Of a DNA stretch of 64,000 nt, positions 50,999-64,000 are shown in pieces. The position numbers were made by a program, and so were the translations under genes. Source of the DNA: Syngnathus acus (lineage: Eukaryota; Chordata; Actinopteri; Syngnathiformes; Syngnathidae); contig NC_051093.1 of NCBI RefSeq assembly GCF_901709675.1, forward strand, positions 9,806,053 to 9,870,052, read 5' to 3'. Every line of letters starts with the position of its first letter. Positions within the stretch are counted from its first letter, which is position 1. The notes beneath the pieces are model-generated. The model was not told where the DNA came from. It saw only the letters and a program-made list of their open reading frames with translations, and did not search any database.

Positions 50999-52026
50999 TG
51001 GGTGTGTGTGGCCTCAAAAATCCACTGGTGCTGCGCTGCATTTCCACCTTGGTGAAGAAAAGATCCAATGAGCCTTTCTACTGCTAAGTTCAACTTTGCA
51101 ATCTTGTTCCATTGGCATTGACAATATTAGCATGTGATATTATGAAAGTGCACTGTTAGCTGCGTGAAGCTGTTGCCAGCCTGGAGGTGCGAATGATGTC
51201 ACATCAGCGTGTGCGTATTGTATTGCTGCTATTCTAGGCTTTATGAGGCCAAGTCGGGAGCCAGCGAGCTAACGCACATGCCATGTTTGCCCAGGAGCGC
51301 CGCTGACATAAGCGTGTTTGTTTATCCATAGTATGGCGCGCATACGGCGCGGGGCCTCTCTCTTGGATGCGCGTGCGAGCGCCAGGGCATCGGGAGAAGA
51401 TATGTGTTGAAACAACAAGGGCTTGGGAGCCAGCTGTCTCAACAGAGGCTTTTCCACTTAACCGTGTGCCCTTGTGTAAACGGCAAAGTCAACCCCGAAG
51501 AGGGGAGCGAGTCGCTGACAACGGTGTGTGCCAATATCGTACCAAAGACGGTACGATACTCTGATTGACTCTTTTTATGATTTTTTTGCCGCCACTAGGT
51601 ATGAACTAGGGAATATTCCAATATTCCACTTTCAGCAGTATTACCAGTTATAGCAGCTTTTTTTGTTCAAAACAAAAGGGGGCCTAATGGTGAATCCTGA
51701 GGCACTCTGCTCATTTGACTACAATAGACTTAAAAGCTCCATTGTGCCACAAAGCAGAGAAAGGAAAGCGGGAGTCCAATTGAAAAAACGTTTTTTCCCA
51801 CTGCCCTAGTTGCCCTTCGTGTCAATTTTCCACTGAGGTACATTTCCTGGCCATCTTCCCTCCGTGAGACTCATTTTCCCTCTTCTACGCCTCGGGATGC
51901 ACAACGTTGAACCTTATGATTACATCGAACCATAATAAACGTCCCGGTAGAGAGAAAGAAACGGGACGGGCTCGAGTGAGACGAGCGTTTTGAGGTGAGG
52001 TCTTGGACAATGTGCGTCATCATACG

Positions 52027-52390
52027 GGAAGGGAAGGAAAGGAAAGGAAAGGAAAGGAAAGGAAAGGAAAGGAAAGGAAAGGAAAGGAAAGGAAAGGAAA
52101 GGAAAGGAAAGGAAAGGAAAGGAAAGGAAAGGAAAGGAAAGGAAAGGAAAGGAAAGGAAAGGAAAGGAAAGGAAAGGAAAGGAAAGGAAAGGAAAGGAAA
52201 GGAAAGGAAGGGAAGGAAAGGAAAGGAAAGGGAAGGGAAGGGAAGGGAAGGGAAGGGAAGGGAAGGGAAGGGAAGGGAAGGGAAGGGAAGGGAAGGGAAG
52301 GGAAGGGAAGGGAAGGGAAGGGAAGGGAAGGGAAGGGAAGGGAAGGGAAGAGGGAAGGGAAGAGGGAAGGGAAGGGAAGGGAAGGGAAGG
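52027..52390. repeat. Compound (GGAAA)n then (GGGAA)n pentanucleotide satellite, ~365 bp
   Basis: About 35 copies of GGAAA (52027-52208) give way to about 30 copies of GGGAA (to about 52390), with two small interruptions. The plus strand is pure purine over its whole length. Every frame of both strands is open, so long frames here are artefacts. Confidence 0.98.
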
Positions 52391-53448
52391 AATGAGCCCA
52401 TAGGCAAGAACAGCTGCGGGTTCGAAGCTGGGAAAAGCCACGGAAAAAATGACAAGGCAAGGAAAATAGCACTAGATGAGAGGATGGAGTGAGTGTTTGG
52501 GAGGAGTCGGCCGGATGATGCCTTTGATGGGTGTCGGACCTCAAATGACCCCGAGTTTATTTTCAAGCCACTCATGAGGACGCTTTATGTAATCAAATAC
52601 AAAAATAAAGATTCCACTGCAAATGTTTTCCATAAAGTGTTGCATCTGAGTTCCTAACTGGATCCAGCATGTTGTTACTGCACTTTTTGTAGACATTGTA
52701 AACGCAGCATAATTAGCGGCTGCTGCTTCTTACATAACGTTTTTCTGAATCCACACTAAAGTTGATGACATTGTTGATCTTTCAAAATGAAACGATTTTG
52801 GGGCCATGTTCTGCCTCCACTTTTCCGCAGATTGGCGATAAGAGCGTCCCGAGTGGCGTGCTCGGCGTCCCCGCAGAGAGCCTTTCATTTATTTGGACTT
52901 TCCCCAAAGTGTCCTGCTGACTCATCGCTTGTACACGCCGCTTGAAAAAGCAGCTCTTATCCAACGCGGGGCGGCGGGGGGCAGCACAATGTAGACTTCA
53001 GGGATGACCTTGTTTTTTTGGTTTGCTTACAGTAACCGAAAAAATAAATAGCACGACCGGCGCCTTTCAGATGATTTCTTAAAGCGCAAGCTCCGCCCTT
53101 AGATGAAATGGCAAAGGCGACGTCTATTAGAGGGAGTGCCACTTGACTGGCCACTTCCTTCCAAGCAAATTCTCCATTCTGTCATTGAAAAGCTATTTTT
53201 ATAAGAGGACACGGGAAGTCTGGGAGTGGACGACAAACGCACGCACGGGCGAGCGAGCGATAAAAGGTAATGGTGACTCTTGTGTTGTGTTGTGTTGTAG
53301 ATGCGACCGCCACGACAATGACGACGCTACTTCCCGTCGCAAGCCGTCTCTGTTGACCAGGGGAATTCCCGGCAGAGTGATTTTGGAGACTAAAGACTGA
53401 ATCACATTGCCAGGGATTTCCAATGGCTGGCATGAGGAACGCCACGGG

Positions 53449-53505
53449 CGCGCGCGCACGCACGCACACGCACACGCACACGCACACACACACACACACA
53501 CACAC
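53449..53505. repeat. (CG)n/(CGCA)n/(CA)n compound microsatellite
   Basis: GCGCGCG leads into CGCA units and then about 10 CA units. Confidence 0.9.
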
Positions 53506-55456
53506 CTTTGTTCTGGCCGTGCGGCGACAGGACTTAGCGCACATGTGAACAGAATCTACCATGTTCACAGTGGTTAAGTTCTGTCGCCACAGGGCTGCGG
53601 ACTACAAGGGGTCGGAGGTCACGGGTTACGATTGCATATTACTATTATTGACAAAAATGACTCCAATGCTACGATTTGGTTTTTGTATCAATAATTCTCT
53701 CCCCCCAGCAGTTAAAGGCACATATCTGACATGGACACTACATTTTTCTGAGCATTCACAACACTATTAGAAGAATATATTTTTTATATGGTTTCTCTAC
53801 AATGTGTAACTATTTTCAATCATTGCAAAACACAGTATTGATGTTGAAAAATATCTATCCCTCAGATTTATCAAGTAATTATTTCGACATTATTTGCACG
53901 ACTGGTTGCATGCTGCTGTAAAAGGCTGCCCTAGCTTTTGAAACAATTTCCTTGTGCTCACTCGAAAAAGCTCGTGGCCATTCATTGCATTTGTTTGAGA
54001 GTTGCGTGTGTACGGCGGCTGACTCACCGTTGTGTTATGACAATGTGGGGATGAGGCGCTGCACCTAGCTTTATGGGAGCTGGTATAATGCCGTCTGCTA
54101 ATAACCGCTAATCTGTTGAAAAAGCAAAAGGTCACCACTCTTGAAAGCACACGTGTACAATTTTTTTTATTTTGCATGAATCAATTCGTCCCATGTGAAA
54201 ATAAATATTGTTCGTCTAAACCCCCTATTGGACCAGTCTCCTGTGCCTGCTGTGCTGATAATCAGTGTGTGACGTCGGCTGGCTCAGTTCAGCAGGAACA
54301 GGGGCCTGCACTCTCATTTCTCCCTTACAACTCAGATATACCATTTGAGGTGACAGTTTAAACTATGACTTTTGTATTATTCATGTCTGCTTGATTACAG
54401 TGAATGAGGTCATTTGCACATTGAAATAAATCTTTTATGGACAATACGTGATTTGTAATTACTTCAGTTTCTCGCTGCACCAACCCGATTGGACTGGAAT
54501 GAGACGTCAACCACTAATGAAATTTCTTGTGTATTCGGCTTGAACACACACACACGCACGCACGCGCACACACACATAGTCACGGCCCTGTAGTCTGTGG
54601 CACAGCATATTTTAAAAATAGCTTAAATGTTTGGCTCACTCTCAATAAAGCAATATTTACAACAAAAATCATATATTTCTCTAAAGTATAAACATTTTGC
54701 AGTATTTACATGATTGGTCTTACAATTGAGTTTTCTTAATAAGCTGTGGAAAAATGTTTTGGGTTTTTTTGCCAGTAGACTCCCTCGACAGGTGTGAAGT
54801 GTAATATCGTTTCACAAATAGAGTGACAAAGCATCTGCGAAGGTGGGGGTTGCCACGACAACGCCGGAAACACAGCTCTATGATTGCGCAATAAATCATG
54901 GCATGACAACAGAGCACATCCAAACAACATTGTCTACATTCAAATCAGGAAATGATTAGTGCAGTGTTACATTGAAAAATGCATCGCCAGAGTTGTACAT
55001 TTTACAATACTTTATTTTACTATTTGGTGGATGTGTGAAATAAAATGAAAATCTATTATATCACGTTTTAATAAACTATTATTCCGATGTCAATGATTGA
55101 GCTGTTTGTCCTTGCTGCCTTGCTATAGCAACCGTGTCACATGGGCCATTATGAGAGTCAAAAAAGAAACTTCCTGTTTCTCAGCATGTGCCAGACGTTT
55201 TTTCTTGGATTCCCTTTTCATATTTGAAAGTTTACCTTTGTGCCAGCCCCTCCCTTGATACACCCTTGCACTTACTCACCTGGCCAATGAGTTGACAAAG
55301 TACTCGTTGCCGCGGTAATAACTGGTAAACACAGCGAAGATAAGAAGTCAAGATACATTCATTCATCCTAATCTACAAATGACAGGCCAAAATTGGATGG
55401 GAAAAGACAAAATTCTGACTGCAGCGTCACATACACAGCGCTGATTGTTCCCAAGT

Positions 55457-55480
55457 GGGGGGGGGGGGGGGGGGGGGGGC
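55457..55480. repeat. Poly-G run (about 23 G)
   Basis: An uninterrupted G homopolymer. The true length may differ because of sequencing slippage. Confidence 0.9.
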
Positions 55481-56649
55481 TGTCTGCTCTGTGCAGACGC
55501 CACACAACATTATCATAGCGTGACTCCAGCTCAGCGCTCGCACTGAAATCCAGTCTTAGCGCCCCCTTAACCTGAATGGTATCCAATCCCAACGTCAACT
55601 TAAAACCACTAAATACTACCGAGGGGGCTGGGGGGAATGTTCTGACAAGAATTGAACATGCACACAAGGGCCCATAGCTGTCCTCTCAGCCTTCTCTGTA
55701 GTCCTTCCATGACACATTAGAGTGGAACCAAAGTCGAGTCACAACAAGCTGTTCTGTCACGCTGCTTGACTTAGTAGGAAATCATGTTATATGATTCAAT
55801 TTGTTCCAGGCTCACAAAACCTTTAATATTGGTACGCTAAAGTGTTTGAATTTAAAGGTAACCACAGAGTAATAGGCTCTTTCGTTTTGGGTTCGATGGT
55901 TACCATCGCTATGTGATGACATCATTTAAAAAAAAAAAAAAAAAGGACAAAAATCAAAGACACTTATTGAAGTGACGACTTGGCTGACTTGAACGTTTGA
56001 TGATTGCACTGCGCCGCGTTTGGCGGAAAAAAGGGTCACTTGATACATAAATGACCTGAATGGAAAAGATGTTGGAGTGGGAAAGGAACACCCAATTTTT
56101 TGTGCATGTGCGTGTGGAGCGCTTTGGGCTTAAGGTTTTTTTGGGAAACTTGACTGTGCCCCACTTCCTATTCCATTGCTCATTTCCAAAAGCAAAAGAT
56201 GGCCAGCAACTTTGAACCACAATTAGGTTTTAGTTAACCTACTATAAAAGCAATTTTTTCGGTATAACATAGAGAAACTATAGGTGGGTTAGAAAAACAA
56301 TTTGAGGATATGGGAAGCGTAATTAGGCACAGGAAATATTATTGCCACAACATCAGACTGATTTATCACATTGGGAAATGGCTGGACTTGATTCTGGGGC
56401 CGTTTCAGCACTGAGCGGATCTTGGGAGCTATGCTATGTATTGTGTCTGAACAAGTACAAATTCCAACATCAACAACGGCGTGGCGCTTGCTTCTGTCAG
56501 TTGGGAAATCTCGCCAAACAAGTAAGTCAGAAGACAGCGCTCACTTCCTTTTATTTAAAAGAGAAAGCTCCAAATTATGTCATGCGCGCTTACAGATTCT
56601 TTTAAGCAGCAAAATACAAATCAACAGTCTTTGAACAAATGTGCATATC

Positions 56650-56966
<317 letters not shown>

Positions 56967-57436
56967 GTATATATATACACATGCACACAATATTATTGTA
57001 TACCTTCCTCCCAATGTTAAAATAAAAAAATAATACTTTTCCTTACAATGATATAAAAGCAATTCCTTAATCATTTGTGTGCTTTGCAATTTCGCATTAT
57101 CTGTGATAGTTTACGTAATCTGGAAAAGCATCCACGCAGTTCATTGCTCAGTTGAATCATGGAATTGTAAAGTGAAATAAATAAAAGTCCGATGGGCGCA
57201 TTGGTATTCATTCCCTAGCGTCTGCTGACACCCAACTGACGGTTTCTTTGGTTCATGCCGCAACGTGCGACTGTTATTCCAGCCGTCTAAATAAGAGTAA
57301 TAGAACTTGTCCTAACAAGTAAATATTGTTCGTGAAACCTAAGAAAGACCGTGCGGTCTCATTTCCACATGGCAGCACTGATTGTACAGGAATGCTGCGG
57401 TGCTTGAAAAAGTTACCCAGCATGAACCCTAAGTCC

Positions 57437-57454
57437 CCCCCCCCCCCCCCCCCC
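57437..57454. repeat. Poly-C run
   Basis: An uninterrupted run of about 18 C, 50 bp beyond the dhps stop codon on its 3' side. Confidence 0.9.
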
Positions 57455-57501
57455 TCGGAAAAAAGAGTTTAACCGTAATGAGACAAAGTGCTTCTCAGCC
57501 T

Positions 57502-59430
<1,929 letters not shown>

Positions 59431-60164
59431 GTCTAATCGTGAAAAGTGGGAGTGAAACAGTTAGCTAGCAGCCTGACAACTACAACTGGATGTTGCCTAC
59501 GGTTAAGCTAACGCAAGCTAACGATCAAGCTATGCCCCTAACTACGGCTAGAAGAAGGATATGGATTTAAAAAGGCGCAAACTATTTACAAACCTTGTAA
59601 GGGCGCTTGAAAATACCGTTCCTGTAAAGCAAAGGGCTTTCACAAATGTGTAACTATTCCGCTTTTGTTGCAAATGTAACATTCAGAAAACACCGCATGT
59701 ACATATACGGGAGCAATGACGCCACTACGGTATGCGGAGAAGGACAAATATAGTCGGCTTCTTCGTTGAAAATGGTGTTTGTCAAACAGTCATCTAGCTC
59801 CTTAGCGCCCTCAAGCGTATGTGTTGGTACTCAACTCCCAGAACCGATTTTTATTGAATGCCTCTGCACACAAAATAAAATTCTATTAGTAATTGTAAGA
59901 TGGACAGCGATTGACATTCACATCGTTGGAGTATACCTGGAAAAAATGTCTTTTATGAAAGGCATATCAATGTTTAATCTAAAAAAAAAAAAGTGATCTT
60001 TGTGACCTTTGCAGGCTGCCCTTTCAAGTAACCTTCAAAGGGCCTCTCAACCCCCACCCAACAGGGAATCACATTGTAGTGCAGGTCAAAAAGATGAGCT
60101 TTTCAGGGAACAGTCCTCTCAAGCAGTACACTTGGCTGTGTTTGCATCTCTTCTTCTTCTGCAG
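59431..60164. promoter_or_regulatory. Shared dhps-gng14 upstream region
   Basis: About 730 bp lie between the dhps start codon (minus) and the acceptor of the gng14 start-codon exon (plus). The arrangement allows a bidirectional promoter. Any non-coding gng14 first exon would lie here and was not resolved. Confidence 0.4.
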
Positions 60165-60200
60165 GACATCACATGGATTCAGCAAGTCACCCTGAGGAAA

Positions 60201-60480
60201 ATGAGTTGCAGTAACAGTTTCGCTCAGGTGCAAAAAGTGGTGGTGGAGCAGCTTCGGCTGGAGGCAAGCATGGAGAGGATTAAGGTACGTGTGCTTGTTT
60301 TTGGAAGATACAAGTTGCCATTTAAGCACCAGTGTCTGTCTACCTCCGTCCTAGATCTCCCTCACAGCAGGAGACCTGGTCCAGTATTGCCAGGAGCACA
60401 AGCGCAGCGATCCTCTCCTCACCCGCGTCGCTGCCTCTTCCAACCCGTTCAAAGAGAAGAAGTCCTGCGTGCTGCTTTGA
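60201..60480 (+). CDS. gng14: G-protein gamma subunit, GNG14-like (69 aa)
   Basis: The gamma subunit pairs with G-beta at the membrane in GPCR signalling. Coding exons are 60201-60284 (exon starts about 60165 after a CTTCTGCAG acceptor) and 60355-60480. The protein starts MSCSNSFAQVQKVVVEQL, has the family core EASMERIKISLTAGDLVQYC and the NPFKEKK motif. It ends in the CAAX box CVLL, where the final Leu predicts geranylgeranylation. Length is usual for the family (68-75 aa). The name rests on position between dhps and fbxw9, as in human 19p13; sequence alone would also allow a GNG7/GNG8-type gamma. It converges with fbxw9, with 367 bp between stop codons. Confidence 0.88.
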
Positions 60481-60703
60481 GACTCCTAATTTGAGATGAC
60501 GCACTCAGCGGGAGATTTGGCCGTCATTTGACGTTAACTTCAAAATCTGTACCGTGCTTGTGTAGCCTGATCCGCATCATTTCATTTGAATGCTCTGTAA
60601 GTGAAACCCTTTTCTGAAAATAGGATTGGATTGTAATAGTGTCACACTGAGGAAAAAAAAAAAAAACCCATACATCTTGAATATTGTGTAAAATGATTTG
60701 TTG

Positions 60704-60709
60704 TTTATT
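60704..60709 (-). terminator. Poly-A signal, fbxw9
   Basis: AATAAA on the minus strand, about 140 bp past the fbxw9 stop codon at 60848. Confidence 0.6.
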
Positions 60710-60847
60710 TCATAAGTTGAAACTCATCATGTCGCTTCACGACACACGCGGTGACATACTTTATGATTTTATTGACATCATTTTAGCTTGTAGCTATCAA
60801 AGACGTTTTTTAAATGCTGAGCACATCTTATGTCCCCAATGTATTGG

Positions 60848-63447
60848 TCAAAAGTCATTCTTTTTGGGCCTCCAGATGTCCACACACATATCCCTTGAGG
60901 CGACAGCCAGGACTCCAGCCTCCACGCTCAGCTGGCGGAAGGGAAAAAACCGGCAAAATACGATACGGTCACATTCACCAAATGGCAGCAGAGTGGATTG
61001 TGTTGAACGTCGACGCCATATAAATAGCCAAGTCGTGCATTGAACTCACCCCACAGACTCCTTCTTGGTGGCGCAAGGTGCATATTGTCTTTGGGGGCCC
61101 GCAGGGGATGTGCACCTGCGGGCAGGTGGCAAAAGTTACATGAACGTCGACAATCATCGATCCATTCAAGGTTTGCGACACATTACCTTGACAGTAAAAT
61201 CAGAGGAGCAAGTGTAGAGGCTTCCAGGGGACTTGTGAATGCCAGTGACCTTAGCCGTGTGGCCCACATCCAAGTGTGCCAGGTGCTTCCAGACCCCCTG
61301 CTGCATGGAAAAACAGTGGAGCATGCCCCCCATGTCGCCTCCCCAAATCTCGCCGTCAGTGTAGCTCATGGAATACAGGTAAGAGCGCAGCTGAAAATAC
61401 AAAAAGGCAGACAACTGGAGTCGCTCTCTGTCACAGGAGCACCATTTCCACGGTGCGCTTACACTTACCCGAACTTTATACACGCTTTTGTCCGCCCTGC
61501 GATCGTGTACGACCAAAGAGCGATCTCGACTGGCCGAAATGATGTACTTGTCGTCGGCCGCCAGACAAAAGACGGCGTAGCTGTGGTGTCGCAGGGTCCT
61601 CACCAAGGGAACGCCGGCTTGGAGTCAAATAAAAGAGACCACCGTCTTGTTGAATTTGGACGGACGGACGGACGGAGTGGAGCGAAGGCGTCTGTCTCAC
61701 CTCTAGGGTCATACATTTGTATCTTCTCATTCAATGTTCCGGCCAGCAAGACATCTGGCAGATAGGACAGGCAGGTGACGGCAGCTTCGGTCCTGATCAC
61801 TCCCCTCTCCGCCCCACCGGCCCGGAGGTCCCACAACTTGACGGTGCTGTCGAAGCCCCCCGAAGCCAGAAGGGGTCCCTGAGATGCCAAACTCCACACC
61901 CAGCCCTGATGGGTGTTGAAGTGGCCCTGGCCTCTCAACGTGTGCATCAACATATGACTGGAGTCCGCCTGCAGATTCCAAAGTTTAACATCCCGATCTC
62001 TGGAGCCCGTGGCGCAAACGGCCCCCTGGCCCCCTATTAAGAGGACCGTGTCCACTTGCGCGATGTGGCCCGAAAGGAGGGTGACGCATTCCAAGGCTGG
62101 CGGCGGACTCACACTTCTGGGGGGTTGCCGCCGCTCTTTTTCTACAAGTCCCGCATTGCCCTGAAAGCCAGGGTGAAGCAAATCTTGTCCGTGATCAGGA
62201 CGGTCAGATAAAGAGCCATCCCCATCTTCCTTGATCATCGCTTGTGGATTATCGGCCAATCTTCCCTCCAGCACTTCCCTCAATCGGGCCTCATGCACAA
62301 CAGGCGGCAGTTGAGCACCCATTTGTTCAAGAAACACCCCTTCGTCGTCGTCATCATCATAAGCCACCATCTGCTCGGGCTCCCTAAGAGCCGCTCCATC
62401 CGGTTGGCCATTTTGCAAGTCCCTTCGGTCTCGCGAGTCGGCATCAGCTCGAGGCTCCTTGGTCACGACCTGCGCTACTTTGGTCCAGCAGGTAATCAGT
62501 GTCTCCATTTCCAAGCAAGCAAAAGGCCAATCGAAATCTTCCCTCGGCCTCACTGGAAAGCTAGCTTCCGTCCCGATGAGTCTGCGTGCCCGCAGCTGCC
62601 AGGTAGTTTTGTCCTTCCCGACATTGCTCAAAGCATTACAGACCTGCAAAGATGAGATTTTTGCTCTTTCGGGTGCTTCAGGGTCAAAAGGTAGATGGAG
62701 GGATGAAGATGACTCACTCACCTTTGGCAGCACAGAGATGACACAGTGAGCAGGAAGGTGTGAGGCAATGTGGGTTACCATTTCCCATGGCAAAGACAGC
62801 AACCCGCTGACCTCAGGGCATGCAGCAGCATTCGGAAGACTGGAGGGAATTGATTCCAAAAATCATTTGTTATTTACTACAAATCTGGTATCTTTATTCA
62901 TAGATCTGTGCCCGTGTGAGAACAATTACAGAAGCCTGGCTGAACTAAATGGAAGAATGCAACTTTACTTACATTTAGCGCATAAACCCGTGTTGCCAGC
63001 TAACCTAAAAAAGTCCACAGTAGCTATATTCCGAAGTAAGATGAGGTCCACTCGTTTCACTTGACACAAACATTATTTTATTGTGCCATCTTGCTTTTAG
63101 TGGTTGTGAGTGTGTCTTTTTAGAGTGTAAAGAGTCTTGGGTTCAATACAGTTTTTTTTTTTTTTTTTTATTGATTTGTTTATTTCGGCAGGTACATAAT
63201 CAACATTTCACATGACTTGAAAAGGGAAGCGGTTGACGCAATTCGCTTGGGAAACACTCGGCATTGGGTCATTTTGACATCATTCCAATCGGTAGTTGCA
63301 GTCTTACCTTTGCAGCTCTGCACTTGAGGCTTCCCTATAAACAAAGTCGTGACATTGTCCACTTTGTTCTCCATCGTTACCGGTTGCAGCCCCTTTGTTT
63401 ATCCGAGCGTTATCCATAGCCGAAGCCGAAGCAGCAGCATTATACAT
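60848..63447 (-). CDS. fbxw9: F-box and WD-repeat protein 9, seven exons (567 aa)
   Basis: A substrate-recognition subunit of an SCF (SKP1-CUL1-F-box) ubiquitin ligase. Exons: 63447-63308, 62839-62722, 62643-61701, 61617-61469, 61390-61187, 61115-61050, 60931-60848; phases agree throughout. The start was chosen at 63447 (MYNAAASASAMDNARINKG) because only this frame joins in phase to exon 2; the nearby MENKVDN start is one base out. The F-box begins near residue 59 (GLLSLPWEMVTHIASHLPAH). WD40 blades are seen at ATGSRDRDVKLWNL, ASGGFDSTVKLWDL, SYLPDVLLAGT, ISASRDRSLVVHD, YTCSSDFTVKV and the final VASRDMCVDIWRP. Between F-box and WD repeats there is a long linker of about 100 residues with an acidic run (YDDDDDEG). 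It makes the protein longer than human FBXW9 (458 aa), and most of it lies in one large exon. Confidence 0.94.
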
Positions 63448-64000
63448 GCCCAACAAAGCTACACATCACTTCTTTTGCTGATTGCATAGTTCCCCGGCCG
63501 GCAATGCTATCTTACACAGAATAGCAACACAAATCACCGAAGCATAAAGCCAATTGTTAGTTCAAATATTGAAAACACCGCTCATTAGATCTCATTTTAT
63601 GGGAACGTCAAATAGATGCAATCAACAGTCAAAACGATGTCATCACGCCTTGAACTGATGGTCACTTCTTACACGACACAAAAGCGAAAATCATCTGATT
63701 GACATGTACGAAGAACGTAGTAGTGTACCAATCAGCTGTTTAGTAGATGTGGGCGAACTACAACTTCCGGGTGCAACACTACCTCATCAGCGTGCGCAAT
63801 AAGAAAAAAAAAAGGCTTACGCGCACTTCGATTTTGGCCATTGTACTACACTGTAGTAACTACAGCATACTTCGTACCTTATTTTTCCATCAAGCTCCAC
63901 TAGCCAGGTTTTTCTCTTCAGTGTTTAAAAGTATTTAACTGTAGACAGTAGAGGAGTAACTTTCTCCAGGGAGAAAAAACAACACATTTCATTTCAATTC
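63448..64000. promoter_or_regulatory. fbxw9 upstream region
   Basis: This is the upstream flank of fbxw9. It contains CTTCCGG-type ETS-like sites (about 63764-63770), often found in broadly expressed promoters. No other gene is recognised before the window ends. Confidence 0.35.

Noticed and set aside
51871-52575. Long open frames on both strands across the GGAAA/GGGAA tract
   Set aside because: A pentanucleotide repeat without stop units is open in all frames; the translations are pure repeat and match no gene.
55280-55321. 42-bp minus-strand segment with acceptor and donor (reads YYRGNEYFVNSLA)
   Set aside because: The splice sites look fair, but no neighbouring exon in compatible phase or known family was found; probably chance.
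63180-63374. Alternative fbxw9 start MENKVDNVTT in exon 1
   Set aside because: It uses the same donor but is in phase 1 and does not join exon 2 in frame; the upstream start at 63447 does.

Overview
The window is nuclear DNA from a ray-finned fish, almost certainly a teleost. The genes are split by GT-AG introns, many of them short. Every recognisable protein belongs to a vertebrate family. The spaces between genes hold teleost-type SINEs, LINE fragments, a MITE and many long microsatellites. I could not fix the species from sequence alone. All exon boundaries below were worked out by eye from splice consensus, reading-phase continuity and family similarity.

Layout: (1) 0.6-7.4 kb, minus strand: the 5' part of spag9 (JIP4), 13 coding exons, running off the left edge. 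(2) 7.1-23.8 kb: a tandem segmental duplication. Each copy starts in spag9 intron 1, beside the exon 1 donor, and carries spag9 exon 1 and a small LITAF-domain gene on the minus strand. The right copy also carries a myadm gene. The left copy has lost about 3.8 kb that included myadm and has gained a dead LINE with a nested SINE. (3) 24.2-25.1 kb, plus: a second, intronless myadm. (4) 28.9-30.2 kb, plus: a somatostatin receptor (sstr5-like) with two very short introns. (5) 32.4-41.5 kb, plus: a two-PDZ NHERF scaffold (nherf2-like). (6) 42-57 kb: a gene-poor stretch with a CpG-rich block and large microsatellites. (7) 57.5-63.4 kb: dhps (minus), gng14 (plus) and fbxw9 (minus), a block that is also neighbouring in human 19p13.

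Functional themes: JIP4 is a motor and JNK scaffold. The LITAF proteins are expected on endosomal or lysosomal membranes, and the MYADM proteins are MARVEL-type membrane proteins. The SSTR5-like receptor ends in a PDZ-ligand-like tail beside a PDZ scaffold gene. DHPS makes hypusine on eIF5A, GNG14 is a prenylated G-gamma, and FBXW9 is an SCF adaptor.

The most interesting signal is in the duplicated LITAF-domain pair. Introns and 3' flanks differ by about 1-2 percent between copies. The two LITAF-domain exons differ by about 9 percent, with 17 replaced codons and one silent change by my count. That is the pattern expected from strong positive selection or rapid neofunctionalisation after duplication.
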